From: JANYHY01 sp043784605
Lineage (GTDB): Bacteria > Myxococcota_A > Polyangia > Polyangiales > Polyangiaceae
DNA: 31,612 nucleotides
Reading direction: 5' to 3'
Assembly (NCBI GenBank): GCA_043784605.1
Contig: JAYVYD010000192.1
Location: forward strand, 1-31,612
Shown: in pieces, positions 27,133 through 31,612 of the stretch
Layout of the letters: each line of letters begins with the position of its first letter
How positions within the stretch are numbered: the first letter of the stretch is position 1
The notes under the pieces: model-generated
Told to the model about the DNA's origin: nothing
The model's database searches: none
The model's input: only the letters and a program-made list of their open reading frames with translations
Translations under genes and position numbers: made by a program

Positions 27133-28047
27133 ATGCCGCCAATGCTCCAGGCAGACCTGCTCTCGCAAATCCCGCTGTTCGACAGCCTTTCGGACGAAGA
27201 TCGCGAGGCTCTCGGCAAGCGCCTCAACGAGCGACCCTTCAAGGCAGGCGAGATCGTGTTCGCCAAAGGCGACAAAGGGTCCGCGATGTACATCGTCCTG
27301 TCGGGCGCCGTGCAGATCTTCTTGCCGCCACCAGACAAGGACACGCCGCGCGTCACCCTGAAGGACGTGCGCACCGGAGAGTACTTCGGAGAGCTCTCGC
27401 TGTTCGACGACAAGCCGCGCTCGGCGAGCGTCGAGGCCACGGTCGACACGGTGCTGTTGGAGCTCACGCGCGACGAACTCGGCGAGCACCTGGCGAAGAG
27501 CAAGAACGCGGCGCTCGCGATCTTGAGCGAAATGGCGGAGCGTCTGCGCGAAACCAACGCGATGCTCAGCCAGCGCGCCGCGAAGGACGTCGTCAAAGAG
27601 ATCGAGGAGAACCTCACGTGGGGTCAACGCCTCGCCGACAAAGTCGCCGAACTGAACGGAAGCTGGGCGTTCATCCTCTTCCTGCTCGGCCTGACGGCGG
27701 TCTGGTCCGGAATCAACGTCGTGCTGCCGCAAGCGACGCAGTTCGACGCGTATCCGTTTCAAGCGTTCAACCTGCTGCTCGCGATCTTGGTCGCCTTGCA
27801 AGGTCCGCTCATCGTCATGAGCCAGAACCGCCAGACGATGAAGGACCGCGCGCAGGCCGAGACTGACTTCCGCGTGAACCTGAAGAACGAGGTCGGGATC
27901 GAGCAGATCGCGCGCGAGCTCTCCGCGTTCCGCGCCGAGACGGTCAAGCGCCTCGACGTCGTCGAGCGCCTCGGTCGCAACGAGCGCGTGCGCACCGAAA
28001 TTACGCCGAAGACGCCGGGCGGCCCACTGAGCAGCGGCAGCATCTGA
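27133..28047 (+). CDS. Cyclic-nucleotide-binding domain fused to DUF1003 membrane domain
   Basis: ATG 27133 has AGAGG about nine bases upstream; TTG 27106 is the alternative. The N-terminal 125 residues form a cNMP-binding domain: LLSQIPLFDSLSDEDREAL, FKAGEIVFAKGDKGSAMYIV, and the phosphate-binding cassette YFGELSLFDDKPRSASVEA. A helical linker then leads to DUF1003: LTWGQRLADKVAELNGSW, helix FILFLLGLTAVWSGINVV, NLLLAILVALQGPLIVMSQ, NRQTMKDRAQAETDF and the coiled tail NLKNEVGIEQIARELS. The cassette has GELSLFDDKPRSA, close to CRP-like cassettes, so binding of cAMP or a similar ligand is plausible. DUF1003 function is unknown. The arrangement suggests a ligand-gated membrane protein. The stop lies only about 18 bp before the cobalamin aptamer. 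Confidence 0.88.
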   Translation: MPPMLQADLLSQIPLFDSLSDEDREALGKRLNERPFKAGEIVFAKGDKGSAMYIVLSGAVQIFLPPPDKDTPRVTLKDVRTGEYFGELSLFDDKPRSASVEATVDTVLLELTRDELGEHLAKSKNAALAILSEMAERLRETNAMLSQRAAKDVVKEIEENLTWGQRLADKVAELNGSWAFILFLLGLTAVWSGINVVLPQATQFDAYPFQAFNLLLAILVALQGPLIVMSQNRQTMKDRAQAETDFRVNLKNEVGIEQIARELSAFRAETVKRLDVVERLGRNERVRTEITPKTPGGPLSSGSI

Positions 28048-28065
28048 CCGCGGTCGTTGCGCAAC

Positions 28066-28172
28066 GCGCCACCTGGTGATAGCGAAACGGCGTCGAAGAT
28101 GCGGGGAAGTCGGTGTGAATCCGACGCAGTGCCGCTGCTGTAACCGGACATTCCGGAAGCCAGAACGCCGCC
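28066..28172 (+). promoter_or_regulatory. Cobalamin riboswitch
   Basis: The core matches the B12-riboswitch consensus. GCGG 28101-28104 pairs with CCGC 28132-28135. The GGGAA segment precedes GTCGG 28109-28113, which pairs with CCGAC 28121-28125 around the conserved TGTGAAT loop. CTGTAA follows at 28138-28143. CCGGA/TCCGG forms a hairpin at 28144-28156. AGCCAGAACGCC at 28158-28169 is the B12 box, and its ACGCC can pair with GGCGT 28089-28093. A GGTG lies in the 5' arm near 28075. About 95 bp to the ATG at 28266 contain the hairpin GCCGCG/CGCGGC (28232-28250), a possible expression platform near the start. It should lower expression of the downstream lipoprotein when cobalamin is present. Confidence 0.9.
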
Positions 28173-28265
28173 CTTCGATGCGCTCGCTCAATGCATGCAT
28201 AATGCACGCACGCAGCCGGCGCCTCCCAAACGCCGCGCGAGCTACGCGGCAAGTGAGCGTCTTCA

Positions 28266-29030
28266 ATGCGGTGGTTTTCGTTTTTCGCGCTCGCGCCGCT
28301 GTGCGCATGCGCATCGTCCACGGGCGACGCGCGGCAGTTGGACGCTGGCTTCTTCAGGGGAGACGCCGACGTACTTGGTGACACGAGCGTTCCCGTGCGT
28401 ACGGACGCCGGCCTGTATCCGCTCCCCGATGGCGGGACTGTGCGCGCCGATCGCTTCGTCACGCGGGTCGTCTCTTTCGCGCCGGGCGAGTGCGCGGGCT
28501 TCGGCGCAGAGAAGCTGCCGGACGTCGTGCTCGGTCCGCCCGAGGGCGGTGGCACGTCGCAGGGCGGGACGGACGTCGTGTCGCTAGGGCGTCTCGGCAC
28601 GATCGTCCTCGGCTTCGAGCCCAACGCGATCGTGGACGGACCCGGTCCCGATTTCGTCGTGTTCGAGAACGCGTTCTACATCGCAGGCAATCCCAACAAC
28701 GTCTACGGCGAGCCCGGCGAGATCTCGGTCAGCGAAGACGGCATCGCGTGGTCGACATGGTCATGCACTACGACCAAGGCTCCGTGGGCGCCGACGTGCG
28801 CGGGAATCCACCCCGTGCTGTCATCGTCGACGAGCAACATTTCGCCGCTCGACTATCCGGCCTGCGGAGGCGACGCCTTCGATCTCGCAGATTTGGGGCT
28901 GAAACACGCCAAATTCGTGCGGGTCCACGACATCGGTTGGCAAGACTGCCCCACCGAGCCGAGCAAGAGGACGACGACGAACGGGTTCGACCTCGACGCG
29001 ATCTCGATCTTGAACGCCGAGAAACCTTAA
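28266..29030 (+). CDS. Lipoprotein under cobalamin-riboswitch control, function unknown
   Basis: The 254-residue protein starts MRWFSFFALAPLCAC, with a good lipobox (LCAC, Cys15), then an Asp-rich linker. The folded part includes VVSFAPGECAGFGAEKLPDV, VLGPPEGGGTSQGGTDVVSL and GRLGTIVLGFEPNAIVDGPG. It continues with PDFVVFENAFYIAGNPNNVY, GEISVSEDGIAWSTWSC and a C-terminal FDLADLGLKHAKFVRVHDIG. This is the pattern of a beta-sandwich surface domain seen in secreted bacterial proteins, from memory sometimes near corrinoid-uptake genes. Its ligand is not known. The only regulatory clue is the cobalamin aptamer directly upstream, which makes corrinoid or cobalt capture, or a cobalamin-replacement function, plausible. 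No TonB receptor or btu gene is adjacent. Four to six Cys suggest disulfides outside the cell. Confidence 0.75.
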   Translation: MRWFSFFALAPLCACASSTGDARQLDAGFFRGDADVLGDTSVPVRTDAGLYPLPDGGTVRADRFVTRVVSFAPGECAGFGAEKLPDVVLGPPEGGGTSQGGTDVVSLGRLGTIVLGFEPNAIVDGPGPDFVVFENAFYIAGNPNNVYGEPGEISVSEDGIAWSTWSCTTTKAPWAPTCAGIHPVLSSSTSNISPLDYPACGGDAFDLADLGLKHAKFVRVHDIGWQDCPTEPSKRTTTNGFDLDAISILNAEKP

Positions 29031-29200
29031 GGCTTTGCGAACCGCGTCTTCACCTCTGTGACCCACTTCGCGCCGAGCGCCGGCTGCACCATCTTCACGT
29101 AAGAAGCGAGGCCTCGAAAGTACGCCTTGAAATCCTTCGTCTCCTGCGTCTCGTAGACCGTGGCGAGCGTATTGGCAGTCGTGTCGAAGAAGCAGCGAGG
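29027..29200 (-). pseudogene. 3' remnant of an unidentified protein gene
   Basis: On the minus strand a protein-like frame ends at TAA 29029-29027, sharing bases with the plus-strand stop. It reads CFFDTTANTLATVYETQE, then TKDFKAYFRGLASYVKMVQP, then ALGAKWVTEVKTRFAKP. Codons are the host's usual GC-ending types. Upstream an in-frame TAG lies at 29203-29201, and there is no credible start codon, so only the last 50-60 codons survive. The parent family is not recognised. The upstream part is missing and is replaced by an inverted repeat and a small Cys-rich gene. Confidence 0.5.
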
Positions 29201-29239
29201 CTAACTCGGCTCGCGTGCGATTGACCAGGCCGAGTCAGC
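29200..29239. terminator. 11-bp inverted repeat downstream of the small Cys-rich gene
   Basis: GCTAACTCGGC at 29200-29210 pairs with GCCGAGTCAGC at 29229-29239, with one wobble pair and an 18-base loop. It begins about ten bases past the stop of the leftward gene at 29250-29486. There is no T-tract. It could end that transcript. Confidence 0.4.
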
Positions 29240-29249
29240 TCCAAGCGGC

Positions 29250-29486
29250 TCAATTGATCGGCGTTGAGCCGGTGATCGGGATGCGAATGCCGGTGGACGG
29301 CGCGGGCGGGAGAGCGATGCCGATCGCGCGACCCAGCTCCGCAAGGCGATCCGCGTTGAGCTGTAGCGTCACGCCGGACTGCACGAGAGTGACGTGGAAC
29401 GCGCCGCACGGACACCTGGCGAGGCGCACGCCATCCGTGTTCACGATTAGGTGATGCGAGCCACAGCTTCCCTTTTCTTGAGACAT
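29250..29486 (-). CDS. Small Cys/His-rich protein
   Basis: ATG 29486 gives 78 residues beginning MSQEKGSCGSHHLIVNTDG; TTG 29525 upstream is an alternative. The chain has CGSHH at its start, RCPCGAFHVTL in the middle, then LQLNADRLAELGRAIGIALP and a polar tail. The Cys8, His11/His12, Cys-x-Cys arrangement followed by a strand and a helix looks like a compact metal-binding fold, similar in outline to other short CxCGxxH proteins. Function is unknown. No ribosome site stands out. It is followed by an inverted repeat and the remnant at 29027-29200. Confidence 0.6.
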   Translation of the reverse strand: MSQEKGSCGSHHLIVNTDGVRLARCPCGAFHVTLVQSGVTLQLNADRLAELGRAIGIALPPAPSTGIRIPITGSTPIN

Positions 29487-29570
29487 CGGCGAGAAGTAGC
29501 ACGCCGCGGCAAACGCGCGACCCAAACGCCTCGTTCTCTCCCGTCAGCCGCTTCGAAACACTGTCGAGGT

Positions 29571-30797
29571 ATGATGACGCGCGTGAAACAAAAATTTCCC
29601 TGGTTCGCTTGCTTGCTCGTCGCGTGCTCTGCGGACGACACGCCCGTGAGCCATGGTCCGAACGTGAAGCCCGATGCGGGCGCCGACACGAGCGCTCTGC
29701 CGGACACGTTCGTTCCCCCGGACGCGATTTCGGATCAGGCCACGCAAGACGTCGCGACGGACGCGCCATCGTGCAACGCGACCACGGTGCTGCTCGCAGG
29801 CAACGCGTCGCTCTTGTGGGGAGGCAGCGCGATGGGCGGCAATGCGATCACGGTCGCGACGGTCGCGGGAAGCGCAGGGGATCGAATCGCGATCGCGCCG
29901 AACGGCACGGGCTTCGTCGCTACGTTGCGCTCGGGCAGCGGGTGCAGCGGCAACAGTTGCCCGCTGATCGCGACGGTGTTCAACGGCAGCTGGGCGGACA
30001 CGGCGGCGATCCCGAACGCCATGACGATCGATGCGCCTGCGCTCGCGACGCTCGGCAGCGTGTCGCACGTGCTCTACCAAGACGCCGCGTTCAAGTACGA
30101 GCATCGCAAGTACGTCGCGAGCGCATGGGACTCCAGCGACGACCCCGTCGGCGGCGCGGGCAGCAACCAGAGCTTCGGCGCGAAGGCCCCAAGCGTCGCG
30201 GGTGCGGGCGCGGATCTCGTCGCGCTGCAAGCGGGCTCCGACAACCTCATCTACGATCAAACGTGGGCGAACGCGTCTTGGGCCAAGGCCCACCAACAAG
30301 CGAACATGGCCGCCGAGAACGGCATTATGCCCACCATCATCACGCTCTCTGGCAGCGATTTACTTGCAGTCTACATGCGCAAGAGCGACTTCAAGATCAT
30401 GAGCACCGTGCGCACCGGCGGCACTTGGGACACCAACCCGACGCTCCTAGATGCAAACGCGTTCACGAACGACGCCGTGGCAGTGGCGTCAATCGGACAA
30501 GGTCGCGCCCTGCTCGTGTTCCGCGGCTCGAACGACAAGGTGCCGTACTTTAGCGTTTACGATCCGAAGAAGATGCCCGTGTGGACCACGCCATCTCCCG
30601 TGCTCGCGGGCAAACCCACGATCGCGTCGACCCCGTCAGTCTACGCGGGCGTCTGCGGTGACGAGGCGCTCGTTGCGTACGCGAAGCTCAGCGGCGGCGT
30701 CGAGCTCGTGCACTTCGCGGCCGGTACGTTCACGGGACCCGTCGCCGTGAGCGGCACTGCTGGCGCAACGTACGCCGCGGTTGCGACCAAGCCTTAG
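29571..30797 (+). CDS. Asp-rich lipoprotein with beta-propeller-like repeats
   Basis: ATG 29571 or ATG 29574 fits the GAGG just upstream; the frame extends to 29451 over the opposite small gene. The protein (about 408 residues) has a signal ending LLVAC with Cys19, then the linker PDAGADTSALPDTFVPPDA typical of myxobacterial surface lipoproteins. The rest is beta-rich with several similar blades, for example RIAIAPNGTGFVATL, VSHVLYQDAAFKYEHRKYV, LLAVYMRKSDFKIMSTVRTG and ALLVFRGSNDKVPYFSVY, each centred on a hydrophobic strand followed by a polar turn. This suggests a sialidase- or propeller-like fold without catalytic motifs. It should be anchored in the outer membrane; its ligand is unknown. 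Confidence 0.72.
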   Translation: MMTRVKQKFPWFACLLVACSADDTPVSHGPNVKPDAGADTSALPDTFVPPDAISDQATQDVATDAPSCNATTVLLAGNASLLWGGSAMGGNAITVATVAGSAGDRIAIAPNGTGFVATLRSGSGCSGNSCPLIATVFNGSWADTAAIPNAMTIDAPALATLGSVSHVLYQDAAFKYEHRKYVASAWDSSDDPVGGAGSNQSFGAKAPSVAGAGADLVALQAGSDNLIYDQTWANASWAKAHQQANMAAENGIMPTIITLSGSDLLAVYMRKSDFKIMSTVRTGGTWDTNPTLLDANAFTNDAVAVASIGQGRALLVFRGSNDKVPYFSVYDPKKMPVWTTPSPVLAGKPTIASTPSVYAGVCGDEALVAYAKLSGGVELVHFAAGTFTGPVAVSGTAGATYAAVATKP

Positions 30798-30874
30798 CGG
30801 TCGCTCGACGCGAGGGTTTCCGGCCTCGCGGCAACGTCAGCGGGGGGATCCGAGTTTGCCTCCGCCATCCTGCC

Positions 30875-30960
30875 GTTTTGTAAGCATGCTGACAATCCGA
30901 GGGGGGCCGCCCGACACTCGGGCAAACCTCCCATTTTGTAAGCATGCTGACAATCCGAGG
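30875..30960. repeat. Two copies of the AGCATGCT palindromic motif, 58 bp apart
   Basis: TTGTAAGCATGCTGACAA occurs at 30878-30895 and again at 30936-30953, each flanked by CCGAGGGG. It is an imperfect palindrome, with only one symmetric position mismatched. On the plus strand GTAAGCATGCTGACAATCCG matches the minus strand of the array at 181-396 at 19 of 20 bases. The surrounding 250 bp (30798-31047) between two convergent genes hold no gene I can support. Confidence 0.85.
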
Positions 30961-31047
30961 GGTTTGGACGCGGTCCTGGCGCAGAACCACTCAGTCTTGC
31001 TCTCAACTTGGGGCTAGCCGGTTCTTCACGTTCACAGTCGCGACCGC

Positions 31048-31612
31048 TCAGCGGCACATCGAGTGATAGTTCTGTTCGGCGAGGAGAACCTCGGGCGGCG
31101 CGATGTGCATGTTCTCGAGCGATCGAATCGCTGCGCCCGCGCGCGCGCACTTCCCGTCATCGAGAGCCTTGGCAGCGTCGGCAAGGCGCTCGTCCGCGTA
31201 CATCGTCGCGAACGGGTACTGCGTCGGGTGCGTGTCCGTGATGAACACCCGCAGGGCGCAGGCCACCATGATCGCAGCGCAGAGGCCGAACACACTAAGT
31301 TTGGTGGACGTCGGCGTCGTCACGCCTCGACGCCATAGCGCAGCGATGACCGCGCCAGACACCGTGCCGCCGAAGTGCGCGGAGTTGTCGAGCCCGCCCA
31401 TGTGGTGGAACTTGCGCAAAGCGACGGTCACTGTGAAGCCGATGAAGAACAGGGTCGCGAGCCACCCGGCCATCGCTCTCATGATCGGGCTTTTTTTGCC
31501 CTCGATTCGATAGCCAAGCACCAAGGCCGCACCAATGAGCCCGCAAACCGCTCCGCTTGCGCCAACGCTTAGCGCGGGGACGGCTCCCAACAGACTGGTG
31601 AACATGCTGAGC
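31048..31612 (-). CDS. Rhomboid-family intramembrane serine protease (C-terminal part)
   Basis: The frame is open to the window edge, so the first membrane helices are missing. The visible 187 residues include GASGAVCGLIGA, which carries the catalytic Ser of rhomboids (GxSG, Ser17 from the first visible Met). Further on, DNSAHFGGTVSGA carries the catalytic His (AHxxG, His77). Helices are present around both and a third follows (LSVFGLCAAIMVACALRVFI). Rhomboids cut transmembrane substrates within the bilayer. A 60-residue soluble tail after the last helix (DTHPTQYPFATMYADERLAD to LAEQNYHSMCR) looks like a helical pair and is longer than in minimal rhomboids. Confidence 0.88.
   Translation of the reverse strand, partial: LSMFTSLLGAVPALSVGASGAVCGLIGAALVLGYRIEGKKSPIMRAMAGWLATLFFIGFTVTVALRKFHHMGGLDNSAHFGGTVSGAVIAALWRRGVTTPTSTKLSVFGLCAAIMVACALRVFITDTHPTQYPFATMYADERLADAAKALDDGKCARAGAAIRSLENMHIAPPEVLLAEQNYHSMCR

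Overview
The window reads like chromosomal DNA from a GC-rich myxobacterium-like organism (Myxococcota, probably Polyangia). The evidence is strong G/C preference at third codon positions, two transmembrane Hanks-type Ser/Thr kinases, lipoproteins with Asp/Ala/Pro-rich linkers after the lipobox cysteine, a cysteine-rich CGDGxxD/GEQCDPG motif, and a pilC-pilS gene pair as in myxobacterial pilus clusters. This placement is inferred from gene style; no rRNA, tRNA, insertion sequence, integrase or CRISPR array was seen.

Layout. 1-2787: the tail of a membrane protein; an 81-bp tandem repeat array carrying a perfect GTAAGCATGCTTAC palindrome; a leftward pair (31-aa Lys-rich protein, then an ATP-grasp protein); and a rightward MFS transporter. 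2800-6762: a UbiD-family decarboxylase just behind the MFS gene, converging on a secreted alpha/beta-hydrolase lipoprotein. 6831-10616: a tail-anchored small protein, a leftward operon of Ser/Thr kinase plus overlapping PEGA-like membrane protein, and a divergent lipoprotein with two C-type-lectin-like domains. 10807-15211: a leftward run of pilC, a pilS-like sensor kinase and an MlaC-like periplasmic protein, with a divergent beta-lactamase-fold hydrolase. 15224-18571: divergent UbiB-type atypical kinase and glycerol kinase. 18719-23826: a UPF0158 protein with an overlapping secreted protein; a histidine phosphatase; a tightly overlapping trio (ZnT9-like CDF transporter, BMP/PnrA-like binding protein, DUF2085 membrane protein); and a GrpB-like protein with codon usage unlike its neighbours. 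24066-28047: a second kinase overlapping a beta-barrel-like protein gene, then a cyclic-nucleotide-domain/DUF1003 protein. 28066-31612: a cobalamin riboswitch in front of a lipoprotein, a gene remnant, a small Cys/His protein, an Asp-rich lipoprotein, a second cluster of the palindromic motif, and the end of a rhomboid protease.

Two observations matter most. First, a well-formed cobalamin aptamer (28066-28172) precedes a single predicted surface lipoprotein of unknown function, making that protein a candidate corrinoid-binding or corrinoid-related factor. Second, a 20-bp motif built on the AGCATGCT core (GTAAGCATGCTKACAATCCG) occurs five times, in two clusters near the window ends. The clusters have opposite orientations and different repeat units (81 and 58 bp), yet both lie between convergent genes, as expected for a REP/BIME-like or 3'-end element. 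Other recurring patterns: both kinases are translationally coupled to envelope-protein genes, and several convergent junctions contain an inverted repeat without a T-tract.
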